DNA of 64,000 bases from Chryseobacterium defluvii (GTDB lineage Bacteria; Bacteroidota; Bacteroidia; Flavobacteriales; Weeksellaceae), in assembly GCF_003634775.1 (NCBI RefSeq), contig NZ_RBXB01000001.1, positions 744,001-808,000 on the forward strand. The letters are read 5' to 3'. The first letter of the stretch is position 1; each line of letters starts with the position of its first letter. Position numbers and translations under genes: made by a program. The notes beneath the pieces are model-generated. The model had not been told where the DNA came from. It was given only the letters and a program-made list of their open reading frames with translations, and made no database searches. Below are positions 42,869 through 50,935 of the stretch, one piece after another.

Positions 42869-44038
42869 TTAAAGATTTAGGATGATGTATTGGAGGATCA
42901 ATCCCGAGTTACCAATATTACCGGATGCATGATTATGGAAAGCGGTGTAGAAAATATTTCCGCTGTTGTTACTTCCGTTACATGCTCCCATAGTATCTCC
43001 ATGAGCCTGGTGAGTCGCCCACGAACTCTGAGGAATGGTAATAGTCATAGGATTGCTTCCGGTAGGATTATGACAAATAGTAACCCATCCATTGGTAGCA
43101 CTATTTCCTATAGGAACCTGAGTAGCAGAAGCATCATGATATTTATTGGTTTTTATCATTAAGGCTTCATTGTTGTTTTTTACCATGACATCCCAGAAAG
43201 TAGTATCATACATATTGATTTTTTGCCACGAACCAAGATCGAAATGAATATTCAATGTATTAAAACCTAAAGCATTGGCCAGATTTACATCAGAAATTGT
43301 AGTATTGTTGATGGTTCCTGACGTCCCGTTGTTAACAGAGCATAGTTTGGTGTCCGGAATAAATCCACCCGCCATATTACAGGCGTTAGAATTGGAACCT
43401 CCGCCGGTAAGATAGGCTACAGCCCAGTCCGATGCATATAAGCTTCCGCCATTGCTCACAAAAGTGGAAAGGTTATTGTAAACCGCCTGATCATCTGCTC
43501 CAACACCCGGCTTGGAGCCGCAATTCAGAAAGATAACATCGTATTGTGCAACGGTGCTCATTACTTTCAGATCGTTATAAGTAATTTGGGTTAAGGTATA
43601 TCCCAATCCGGTAACAATGCTTTCAATGTCATCATACGTACCTTTTACATAGGCCATGTTGGCCACCTGATTAAGCTGGGTAACTGCATTGTCTAAAACA
43701 GTTGTTTCATTCTTTTTAATGTTGACATTCACTTCGGTTCTGAAGTTGGAGCCATTTCCGGTCTGGATACTGACAGTGTGCGACCCTTCCGGTGCTTCAA
43801 GGGTAAATTCACCATTGGCATCAGAATAGGCGTAATACATTTTGGAATTCTCATCGAAAGTGAAAATCAATGCACCTCCGATTTGTTTTGCACCATTTTT
43901 AGATACTACTTTTCCGGATACTTTGCCCATTTGAACAGTGGGTGTGGTAATTTCATTTACCTCATTAGTGTCGTTACTGTTACAGCCAATGAATAGAAAC
44001 ATCATTACTGCAATAAGAAAAAAGTTGAGTTGTTTCAT
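42869..44038 (-). CDS. lipoprotein with carboxypeptidase regulatory-like domain
   Basis: The 389-aa protein has a lipobox ending in FLFIGC (Cys19). Residues 40-120 form a CarboxypepD_reg-like domain (GKVVSKNGAKQIGGALIFTFDEN, then SDANGEFTLEAPEGSHTVSIQTG), common in Bacteroidota as a surface beta-sandwich. The rest has DVIFLNCGSKPGVG and YNNLSTFVSNGGSLYASDWAVAYL, a Rossmann-like ThuA/glutamine-amidotransferase-like pattern. It likely sits on the outer face of the outer membrane. A TATATTTG -7 match lies 42 nt upstream. Confidence 0.82.
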   Translation of the reverse strand: MKQLNFFLIAVMMFLFIGCNSNDTNEVNEITTPTVQMGKVSGKVVSKNGAKQIGGALIFTFDENSKMYYAYSDANGEFTLEAPEGSHTVSIQTGNGSNFRTEVNVNIKKNETTVLDNAVTQLNQVANMAYVKGTYDDIESIVTGLGYTLTQITYNDLKVMSTVAQYDVIFLNCGSKPGVGADDQAVYNNLSTFVSNGGSLYASDWAVAYLTGGGSNSNACNMAGGFIPDTKLCSVNNGTSGTINNTTISDVNLANALGFNTLNIHFDLGSWQKINMYDTTFWDVMVKNNNEALMIKTNKYHDASATQVPIGNSATNGWVTICHNPTGSNPMTITIPQSSWATHQAHGDTMGACNGSNNSGNIFYTAFHNHASGNIGNSGLILQYIILNL

Positions 44039-44079
44039 ATTATTGAAATTTTTATGGTTTGTTTTTATTTTTTACATAA

Positions 44080-44087
44080 CAAATATA
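44080..44087 (-). promoter_or_regulatory. putative -7 element for the carboxypeptidase-like lipoprotein gene
   Basis: On the minus strand TATATTTG matches TAnnTTTG exactly. Confidence 0.4.
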
Positions 44088-44208
44088 ATAAATATTTAAA
44101 AATGTTGTAAATTTTTTTTATTTTAATTAGGTAATATGTATGATATTTTTAATTTGTTTAATAAGTTTTCAATATTTAAAAGTTGTGTGAATACAACGAC
44201 TAATTTTA

Positions 44209-44216
44209 TAAATTTG
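44209..44216 (+). promoter_or_regulatory. putative -7 element for the MscS gene
   Basis: TAAATTTG matches TAnnTTTG exactly, 18 nt before the ATG. TTG at 44183-44185 is 23 nt upstream. Confidence 0.45.
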
Positions 44217-44233
44217 CTATAAGGAAAAATTAA

Positions 44234-45502
44234 ATGAACGACCAGTTAGAAGAAACGAAAAATTTTATACAGGAACTCAGTGAGCAACTATATATTTATA
44301 TTAGTCAAATCTCACCAGCTGGCTTTGACTGGGTTTTTCATGCCATTGTAAAACTAGGAATACTTATAACTGTTTTTCTAACGATTGATTTTATTCTTAA
44401 ACCTATTATCAATTATACATTCCGTTTTTTTCATAATGAAAAAAAATATCCGGTAATAAAGTCCATCTATCAATCTAGAGTAACTAATTCTGTCGCCCAT
44501 ATTATTGCTATAGTACTGGTTGCGGGTATCAACACGTATATATTTCCGGCTAAGTCAATACCCAAAACCAATATATTTATTATAAGATCCATTAATTTAG
44601 GATTTGTATTGATTTTTGCAGGAATGCTTTACAGGGGACTTACCGCTTTCAGAAATTACTTTACGATCAAGCAGGATTTCTATAAGATTATGGCATTGAA
44701 TGCTATTTCAGAAACAGTAAGAATTTTAGGAATTTTCATCTTTTCCATTGTGGGGATCTGTGTTATTTTTGGGATCAAAGGAACTACCATCGTAGGGAGT
44801 TTAGGAGCCATTACCGCAGTGTTGGTATTGGTTTTTAGGGATACGATCTTAGGATTTGTAACGGGGATTCATGTTTCTACCTCTAAAAGCATGAAGGTAG
44901 GAGACTGGATCAGTATTCCCAAATACAGCATTGAAGGGAATATTTCCGAAATAAGCCTTTTGACCACTAAGATTTTAAATTTCGATAAAACGATTTCCAC
45001 TATTCCTACATACGACCTGTTAACGACTGAGATCAAAAATCTTCAGGTTATGTCCGAGTCCAATACGAGGAGGATTAAAAAATCAATTTATTTCAATATC
45101 AATTCCTTTAAGTTTTTAAGCGATGAAGATATTGAAAGGCTAAAACAGATCAATCTTATCTCTGATTATCTTGAATCCAAAGCCTCGGAAATAAAAAAAG
45201 AAAAAGAAAGCCTGGCTCATAAAGACAGAGTAATCAATGGACGTCAGCTTACCAATATCGGTGTATTCAGATACTATGCTCAAAGATATGTTGAAAATGA
45301 TCCTGATATTGATAAAGAAGGAGCTATCATGGTGCGTCAGCTGGATATTACGCCACAAGGTCTGCCTTTGGAAGTTTACTGTTTTGCCAATGACTCGAAA
45401 TGGGAACATTTTGAACAGATCCAGGCCGATATTTTTGATCATTTGCTGGTCGCATCCAAAGAATTTGATCTTCAGGTCATGCAGGTAAGTGTAAAAGTAT
45501 AA
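44234..45502 (+). CDS. mechanosensitive ion channel, MscS family
   Basis: The 422-aa protein has about five membrane helices in residues 25-200. The pore-lining helix and beta domain read GSLGAITAVLVLVFRDTILGFVTGIHVSTSKSMKVGDWISI, a clear MscS signature with the G/A-rich kinked pore helix. The C-terminal domain is longer than E. coli MscS. It opens on hypo-osmotic shock and releases solutes. It has its own promoter. Confidence 0.93.
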   Translation: MNDQLEETKNFIQELSEQLYIYISQISPAGFDWVFHAIVKLGILITVFLTIDFILKPIINYTFRFFHNEKKYPVIKSIYQSRVTNSVAHIIAIVLVAGINTYIFPAKSIPKTNIFIIRSINLGFVLIFAGMLYRGLTAFRNYFTIKQDFYKIMALNAISETVRILGIFIFSIVGICVIFGIKGTTIVGSLGAITAVLVLVFRDTILGFVTGIHVSTSKSMKVGDWISIPKYSIEGNISEISLLTTKILNFDKTISTIPTYDLLTTEIKNLQVMSESNTRRIKKSIYFNINSFKFLSDEDIERLKQINLISDYLESKASEIKKEKESLAHKDRVINGRQLTNIGVFRYYAQRYVENDPDIDKEGAIMVRQLDITPQGLPLEVYCFANDSKWEHFEQIQADIFDHLLVASKEFDLQVMQVSVKV

Positions 45503-45590
45503 TTAATGAGAAACTATAAGTTAGAGATTAGTTTATTCTAAAAGATCAAAGAAAATGTCTTTCTCTAACATCTAACTTCTAAATAAAACA

Positions 45591-46310
45591 ATGACAAAAC
45601 TAAGTGTAAACATTAATAAAATTGCAACGTTAAGAAATGCAAGAGGTGGTGATATGCCGAGTGTAACGGAAGCTGCAATTAAAATTCAGGAATTCGGAGG
45701 CCAGGGAATCACGATTCATCCCAGACCGGATGAAAGACATATCACCAGAAAAGATGTCTATGATCTGAAGCCGGTAGTCACTACGGAATTCAATATTGAA
45801 GGGAATCCGCACCGTCCTTTTATTGATATGGTGCTGGAAGTAAAGCCGGAACAAGTGACGCTGGTTCCTGATGCAGATGATGCCATCACTTCTAATGCGG
45901 GTTGGGATACCATTAAACATTTGGATTTTCTAACGGAAGTCATTGCGGAATTTAAAAACGCAGGAATTCGCACTTCCATTTTTCTTGATCCAAAGCCTGA
46001 GCTGGTGGAATATGCGGCTAAAACAGGGACCGACAGAATTGAATTATATACGGAAGCATATGCCAAGAATTACCCGGTCAATAAAGAGCAGTCCATAAAA
46101 CCTTATTATGAAACGGCTGTTGTGGCTGCAGATTTCGGATTGGGCCTGAATGCGGGACATGATTTGAGCCTTGAAAACCTGAAGTATTTCGCAGATAATA
46201 TTCCAAATTTACTGGAAGTTTCCATTGGTCATGCTTTGATTTCAGAAGCATTGTATATGGGATTGGAAAATACAGTGCAGGCTTATTTGAAAAGATTAAC
46301 AACCTGGTAG
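45591..46310 (+). CDS. pdxJ: pyridoxine 5'-phosphate synthase
   Basis: The 239-aa TIM barrel condenses 1-deoxyxylulose 5-phosphate with 3-amino-2-oxopropyl phosphate in vitamin B6 synthesis. The start LSVNINKIATLRNARGG, HPRPDERHI, and GLGLNAGHDLSLENL plus VSIGHALISEALYMGLE near the end are PdxJ signatures with the phosphate-binding loops. The length is normal. The 88-bp upstream gap holds TAAC-rich short repeats. Confidence 0.95.
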   Translation: MTKLSVNINKIATLRNARGGDMPSVTEAAIKIQEFGGQGITIHPRPDERHITRKDVYDLKPVVTTEFNIEGNPHRPFIDMVLEVKPEQVTLVPDADDAITSNAGWDTIKHLDFLTEVIAEFKNAGIRTSIFLDPKPELVEYAAKTGTDRIELYTEAYAKNYPVNKEQSIKPYYETAVVAADFGLGLNAGHDLSLENLKYFADNIPNLLEVSIGHALISEALYMGLENTVQAYLKRLTTW

Positions 46311-46409
46311 ATTGAAGGCTCGAAGCCAGCAGTATGAAACTGGAAGATGCCAAGGCAGGTAAGACTTCCGGCATCCATCTTCAAGCTTCCAATCTCAAAA
46401 TTTTAAATT

Positions 46410-47189
46410 ATGGAAATTTTACATTCAAAAATATTCGGCGAAAACCTTTCGTCAACACCACTTTTGGTATTTCATGGGTTATTTGGAATGCTGGATAACT
46501 GGGGGAGTTTTGGAAAAGAGTTGGGAGAGGTGCTTCCGGTTCATTTAATTGATTTAAGAAATCACGGAAGAAGTTTTCATTCCGACAGCATGACCCATGA
46601 CGACTTAGCCAATGATATTGCCCATTACATGGAACATTACGGAATTCAGAAAGCTCATGTTTTAGGACATTCTTTAGGAGGAAAAGCAGTGATGCAGTTT
46701 GCCATAAACTACCCGGAAAAGGTTGAAAAGCTAATTGTAGTGGATATCTCACCGAAAGCATATCCTCCACATCATCAGGGAGTAATTAAAGCCTTGGAAA
46801 GTGTAGATTTCAATACGGTAGGTTCAAGAAGCGATGTGGAAGCTGTTTTAACTCAATATATTCCTGAGAAATCAACCATTCAGTTTTTGGCGAAGAACCT
46901 GTATTGGGATGATCATAAAAAGCTGAACTGGAGATTTAATCTTAAAACATTGTCTGAAAAGTATAATGAATTTGTTTCCAACGCTATTAAATTTGGAGTT
47001 TTTGATGGACCGACGCTTTTCATATCCGGTGAAAAATCGAATTATATTCTTCCTCAGGATGAATTTGCCATAAAGCAGCAATTTCCTCATGCTGAAATTG
47101 TAACCGTGAAAAATGCGGCTCATTGGGTTCAGGCAGATAATCCGGTAGAATTCAGTCATGTTGTTAAACAATTTTTAGATTTGAATTAA
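46410..47189 (+). CDS. alpha/beta hydrolase, YbfF/ABHD11 type
   Basis: The 259-aa protein has HGLFGMLDNWGSFG (oxyanion loop), VHLIDLRNHGRS, the nucleophile elbow AHVLGHSLGGKAVMQFA (Ser in GHSLGG) and a C-terminal AAHWVQADNPVEF holding the catalytic His. This layout matches the YbfF esterases. The physiological substrate is unknown. The preceding spacer (46311-46409) contains inverted ATGCC/GGCAT short repeats. A promoter for the graspetide genes lies after its end. Confidence 0.87.
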   Translation: MEILHSKIFGENLSSTPLLVFHGLFGMLDNWGSFGKELGEVLPVHLIDLRNHGRSFHSDSMTHDDLANDIAHYMEHYGIQKAHVLGHSLGGKAVMQFAINYPEKVEKLIVVDISPKAYPPHHQGVIKALESVDFNTVGSRSDVEAVLTQYIPEKSTIQFLAKNLYWDDHKKLNWRFNLKTLSEKYNEFVSNAIKFGVFDGPTLFISGEKSNYILPQDEFAIKQQFPHAEIVTVKNAAHWVQADNPVEFSHVVKQFLDLN

Positions 47190-47246
47190 TCTGTTTTTCC
47201 GTCATAATAAATACGTTAAAGTTTTCTTAAAACAGTGAATTATTGG

Positions 47247-47276
47247 TTTGGGTATATTGAATATTTTGTACTTTAG
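47247..47276 (+). promoter_or_regulatory. putative promoter of the graspetide precursor genes
   Basis: TTTG at 47247-47250 and TACTTTAG at 47269-47276 (7 of 8 match to TAnnTTTG) are separated by 18 nt, the expected Bacteroidota spacing. The leader would be about 25 nt. Confidence 0.45.
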
Positions 47277-47306
47277 AGTAATCAAATCGTTAAAAATATT
47301 AGTATT

Positions 47307-47438
47307 ATGGAAAAGAAAAAATTAAAAAAACCTTTGTTTGCTTCATTTTTAGAAAAACAAATTAAAGATCCTCAAACCATCAAAGGAGGTGTAAATACGA
47401 TTACATGGCCGCACATTGATATTCCGACAACAAGTTGA
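47307..47438 (+). CDS. graspetide precursor 1, atypical core
   Basis: The 43-aa product has the conserved leader motif PLFASFLEKQ at 9-18 and a KGG at 26-28, as in the two other precursors. The presumed core VNTITWPHIDIPTTS lacks the TxKYPSD motif: there is no Lys or acidic pair in the positions needed for the standard lactone and lactam rings. The +1 and +2 frames do not restore it, so it is not a frameshift. It may be a decoy, a decayed copy or a substrate for a different ring pattern. It is first in the cluster. Confidence 0.82.
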   Translation: MEKKKLKKPLFASFLEKQIKDPQTIKGGVNTITWPHIDIPTTS

Positions 47439-47443
47439 ATTTA

Positions 47444-47626
47444 ATGAATATGAAAAATTCAAAAAAACCTTTCTTTGCTTCGTTTTTAGAGAAACAGGTC
47501 AAAGAACCTGAAAAGGTAAAAGGAGGAGGGTCAATTACCTCGGCCCTTCAGGATAATGTTACACGTCCCGGAGGAGACCATGTCACATTGAAGTATCCAT
47601 CCGACAGTGATGAAGCTGTAGACTAA
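47444..47626 (+). CDS. microviridin-type graspetide precursor 2
   Basis: The 60-aa product has leader motif PFFASFLEKQ (9-18) and KGG, then the core with T48-L-K50-Y-P-S53-D54-S-D56-E57. This matches the microviridin consensus TxKxPSDx(E/D)(D/E), with Thr and Ser as ester donors, Lys as amide donor and the acidic residues as acceptors. ATGs at 47444 and 47450 are both usable; 47444 gives the N-terminus MNMKNSKK. The residue between T and K, the likely protease-facing P1 site, is Leu. Confidence 0.9.
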   Translation: MNMKNSKKPFFASFLEKQVKEPEKVKGGGSITSALQDNVTRPGGDHVTLKYPSDSDEAVD

Positions 47627-47664
47627 TCAAAAAAATAATCAACCATCAAATCAAATTATCAATT

Positions 47665-47859
47665 ATGAAAAACAAGAATTCAAAGAAAAAGCCTTTTTTC
47701 GCATCATTTTTAGAAAAGCAACTTAAAGATCCTGAAAAAGTAAAAGGAGGAACGGATGTAACCATTCCGGAAAGGGATTCGGTTACAAAACCAATTTACG
47801 ATGTTGCCCAAACGATGAAGTACCCTTCTGATGGAGACGAAGAAGTACAGTCTGTATAA
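47665..47859 (+). CDS. microviridin-type graspetide precursor 3
   Basis: The 64-aa product has leader motif PFFASFLEKQ (10-19), KGG at 27-29 and the core T50-M-K52-Y-P-S55-D56-G-D58-E59-E. The candidate P1 residue is Met. Ahead of the core, DSVTKP matches DNVTRP in precursor 2, so a second small motif is shared. The gene is followed by a hairpin terminator before the ligase genes. Confidence 0.9.
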   Translation: MKNKNSKKKPFFASFLEKQLKDPEKVKGGTDVTIPERDSVTKPIYDVAQTMKYPSDGDEEVQSV

Positions 47860-47907
47860 GATGTGTTTTTTGTATTAATAATAAACATATTAACAAAATC
47901 ATATTTA

Positions 47908-47940
47908 AAAGGAAACTTAGAATTTAAGTTTCCTTTTTTA
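47908..47940 (+). terminator. hairpin between precursor and ligase genes
   Basis: GGAAACTT and AAGTTTCC form an 8-bp perfect stem around AGAATTT, followed by TTTTTT. It can let most transcripts stop after the precursors so that enzymes are made in smaller amounts. Confidence 0.85.
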
Positions 47941-47951
47941 ATAATTTCCCC

Positions 47952-48896
47952 ATGATTCTTTGCATTACCCATTCTCAGGATTTTTATAATATAGACCTTT
48001 TTTTTCAATATCTGTCGAAGAAAAATATTCCCTTTTTCAGGCTGAATTCCGACCGCATCAATCATCTTCAGAAAATCAGTCTCAATGAAAGTTTTTTTGA
48101 GCTGACGGATGAAGACGGCCGTGTTGTCAACTCACGCAATATCAAAGGAGTTTGGCACAGAAAATCGTGGAAAGTTAGTGTCCCGGAGGAATTGGATGAA
48201 GAATACGAGAAAATCTTTCTGAATGAATACGGAAGTTTAAGATATAATCTTTTCAGCTTGCTGGAAGATGTTCCCTGGATTAATCCTTATGAACAGGAGA
48301 AAAAAGTGGATGCCAATAAATTGTATCAATTAAAAACTGCCCGGAAAAACCATCTCCTCATTCCCAAAACTATTTTTTCCAATGATGAAAAAAAAATAGT
48401 GGAATTTTTTCATGAACATTGCCGTGGAAGGGCGGTAGCCAAGCTTCATGGAGCCCTGGCAAAATCCATGGATGCGGAAAATTTCCTTTCAACAACGATC
48501 ATAGAAGAAGATAATTTAGAATATATCTCGGATATTGCTTACTGTCCGATGATTTTCCAACCTTATATCGATAAGGAATATGAGTTAAGGATTGCATATA
48601 TCGACGGGGAGTTTTTCACAGGAAAAATCAACAGTAGTGGTTCTGCCGATTGGCGGATCAGCCGGGAACATTTGTTCTGGACTCCCTATGAGCTTCCTGC
48701 GGAAATTAAAAATAATATAACAGCGATGATGAGGGAAATGGGACTCTTCTTCGGGGCCATAGATATGATCAAAGGAAAAGACGGGAATTATTATTTCCTT
48801 GAGGTGAATCCTCAGGGAGAATGGGGGATGCTGCAAAAAGAATTAGGATTCCCGATCGCAGAAAAAATAGCCGATAACCTTATTAAAAGAATATAA
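47952..48896 (+). CDS. mvdC: MvdC-type ATP-grasp ligase (graspetide maturase)
   Basis: The 314-aa protein has the ATP-grasp layout: a Rossmann-like N-terminal domain (ILCITHSQDFYNIDLFFQYL), a central domain with GVWHRKSWK, YCPMIFQPYIDKEYELRIAYI, and the Mg-ATP region FGAIDMIKGKDGNYYFLEVNPQGEWGMLQKELGFPI. The NPQGEWGM ending is typical of MvdC/MdnB, the enzyme that makes the omega-amide from Lys in microviridins. It follows the precursors on the same strand and lies 3 bp before mvdD. The class assignment relies on motif recall. Confidence 0.9.
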   Translation: MILCITHSQDFYNIDLFFQYLSKKNIPFFRLNSDRINHLQKISLNESFFELTDEDGRVVNSRNIKGVWHRKSWKVSVPEELDEEYEKIFLNEYGSLRYNLFSLLEDVPWINPYEQEKKVDANKLYQLKTARKNHLLIPKTIFSNDEKKIVEFFHEHCRGRAVAKLHGALAKSMDAENFLSTTIIEEDNLEYISDIAYCPMIFQPYIDKEYELRIAYIDGEFFTGKINSSGSADWRISREHLFWTPYELPAEIKNNITAMMREMGLFFGAIDMIKGKDGNYYFLEVNPQGEWGMLQKELGFPIAEKIADNLIKRI

Positions 48897-48899
48897 TCA

Positions 48900-49922
48900 A
48901 TGAACAATAAAATATTAATTATTACCCATACACAAGATAACTTTTCTATTGAGAAAGTAACGGAATATATTGAACAAAACGGCTTCGGGGTCATACGCTT
49001 TGATGTTGATCTGTACCCGCTTCAAAATAAATTAACCACCGTGTTCCAAAACGGAAAATGGATAACTATGCTTGAAACAGCTGAAAATACTTATCGTCTG
49101 GATGATATCGCTGCAGTATGGTACAGAAGGGCTTACAATATAGGAAATGGTCTAAAAGAAGAATTGGAGCCTAAATTCTTCGGTGCAGCCATGGGAGAAA
49201 TCCGCAATACGCTTTTTGGGTTTTTAGAATCCATTGACGCCTATTCTTTAGGAAAGCCAAGTGTTTACAGAAGGCTGGACAGTAAGGAAGAACAATTGAA
49301 AGTTGCCAGTAAAATCGGATTCAAAATACCGGAAACCTGCATTAGCAATAATCCCGATGAAGCCAAAAAATTTATTCTTAAACATAAAAATGTGATTGGT
49401 AAGATGCAGACCGGCTTTGCGATTTATGAAGATGGTGTGGAAAATGTAGTTTTCACTAATGTGATTAAAGAAGAAAATCTGGAAGAGCTGGATTCTCTGA
49501 TGTATTGTCCGATGCAGTTCCAAAGAAAAATCGAAAAGAAAAAAGAGTTGAGGATTACAGTGGTAGGACACGACATATACGCGTTTGAAGTAGATTCTCA
49601 ACAGTTTGATGACGCAAAGGTGGACTGGAGGAAAGATGGAGTCAACCTCATTGATAAATGGGTAAGAACAGAACTTCCTGCAGAGATAGAATCCAAAATT
49701 ATTGAACTTTTGGATGTTTACCATGTAGATTATGGAGCTATAGATGTTATTGTTTCTCCTGAAGATGAATATTATTTTATAGAAATTAATGCCGCCGGAG
49801 AATTCTTCTGGCTGGATAATCTTACCGAAGATAATCTCATTTCCAAAAGCATTGCAGATATTCTATGCGACAAGGCTCCGAGAAGGAATAATAAAAGCCT
49901 TAGCTATATAGAGAAAAGTTGA
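48900..49922 (+). CDS. mvdD: MvdD-type ATP-grasp ligase (graspetide maturase)
   Basis: The 340-aa ATP-grasp ligase has ILIITHTQDNFSIEKVTEYI at the start, AAVWYRR (the MvdD/MdnC form), LMYCPMQFQRKIEKKKELRITVV, and FIEINAAGEFFWLD near the end. In microviridin synthesis this enzyme makes the two omega-ester bonds from Thr and Ser before MvdC acts. The RRxYNIG and NAAGEFFWL motifs separate it from MvdC. No dedicated transporter or acetyltransferase gene follows. Confidence 0.9.
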   Translation: MNNKILIITHTQDNFSIEKVTEYIEQNGFGVIRFDVDLYPLQNKLTTVFQNGKWITMLETAENTYRLDDIAAVWYRRAYNIGNGLKEELEPKFFGAAMGEIRNTLFGFLESIDAYSLGKPSVYRRLDSKEEQLKVASKIGFKIPETCISNNPDEAKKFILKHKNVIGKMQTGFAIYEDGVENVVFTNVIKEENLEELDSLMYCPMQFQRKIEKKKELRITVVGHDIYAFEVDSQQFDDAKVDWRKDGVNLIDKWVRTELPAEIESKIIELLDVYHVDYGAIDVIVSPEDEYYFIEINAAGEFFWLDNLTEDNLISKSIADILCDKAPRRNNKSLSYIEKS

Positions 49923-49995
49923 TAAAATTTAAACGGGAATCTCTTTATCATTCACTAAAATAGTATATTTGTGAAAATTAAAAAACACAAAAAAA

Positions 49996-50928
49996 ATGAA
50001 AAAAAGTATTGAAATTTTAGTGATGGTTTTAATGTGGTTTCCGGGTATGATTATGGCTCAAAAAACCATTGATTCAACAGTTTATAAAACAATAAAAGTA
50101 CAGCCGAGCAAACTGGATAAATCCGTTAAGATGGCAGATGAGCCTCATATTATTTTTTATGATCAGAAAGTAAAGAACAACAAAATTTTGTTGTGGCTTA
50201 CGGGAACAGGGGGAACCACCAACCATGTTCCGGGACCGTTTATTAATACGGCTTTGGAAAGTGGTTATAAGGTAATTGCGCTTTCATTTATTACGACACC
50301 GGGAGTATCTCAGGTTTGTGTAGGAAAAACATTGAACTCAGACCCTGATTGTGCTAGTGAGTTTAGAAGAATGCGGGTCTATGGAACGCCTGGTTTTTCC
50401 CTGATACCAGATAAGCCTCAGGATGCCATTGTACCGAGACTTACGAAATTATTGCAATATCTTTCAAAATCTGATCCTCACGGAAACTGGGCGGGCTATT
50501 TGAAAAATAATAAACCGGACTGGAGCAAAATTGCCATTGCAGGGCAATCGCAGGGAGGAGGAATGGGTGAGTTTATTGCACAGAATGATTCTGTTGACAG
50601 GGTGATCAGTTTTTCCGGGGGATGGGATTATTCAAATTCAAAAGAGAAAAAGATTGCCGGTTGGTATTTTAAGAAAAATAAAACTCCGAAAGAAAGATGG
50701 TACGCAGCTTATCATGTCAATGAAGCGGCCTCTAAGCCTTTAGCGGAAATATGTAACGCATTGGGAATACCAAAGGATCACATCTTTGCTTTGGATAAAG
50801 AAATAAACCCTGCTGCCGGAAATCCTAAGGCAAAAAAGAAACCGAACCCATATCATACACAAGGTATTGGTAATATTATATATAAACCTATATGGCAGAC
50901 CATGCTTGGAAGCGGAAAAATAAATTAA
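49996..50928 (+). CDS. secreted alpha/beta hydrolase, BPSS1187-like
   Basis: The 310-aa protein has a signal peptide (IEILVMVLMWFPGMIMAQ). The core has ILLWLTGTGGTTNHVPGPFI and the nucleophile elbow IAGQSQGGGMGEFIAQND (Ser in GQSQGG), the pattern of a BPSS1187-type or poly-ester-like hydrolase. It would act in the periplasm. It is 73 bp after mvdD and 7 bp before the epimerase gene, so it heads a three-gene operon that could in principle be linked to the graspetide cluster. Confidence 0.78.
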   Translation: MKKSIEILVMVLMWFPGMIMAQKTIDSTVYKTIKVQPSKLDKSVKMADEPHIIFYDQKVKNNKILLWLTGTGGTTNHVPGPFINTALESGYKVIALSFITTPGVSQVCVGKTLNSDPDCASEFRRMRVYGTPGFSLIPDKPQDAIVPRLTKLLQYLSKSDPHGNWAGYLKNNKPDWSKIAIAGQSQGGGMGEFIAQNDSVDRVISFSGGWDYSNSKEKKIAGWYFKKNKTPKERWYAAYHVNEAASKPLAEICNALGIPKDHIFALDKEINPAAGNPKAKKKPNPYHTQGIGNIIYKPIWQTMLGSGKIN

Positions 50929-50935
50929 ATAATCA

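Noticed and set aside
45503..45590. TAACTTCTAA-type short repeats before pdxJ as a regulatory element
   Set aside because: Degenerate and A/T-rich with only partial symmetry.
46311..46409. GGAAGATG/CATCTTC repeats as a structured RNA
   Set aside because: Imperfect and low-complexity, of the kind common in flavobacterial intergenic regions; no gene signal.
47444..47859. Precursors 2 and 3 as ordinary GG-leader bacteriocins
   Set aside because: The PFFASFLEKQ leader, the TxKYPSDxDE core and the adjacent ATP-grasp ligases fit graspetides much better.
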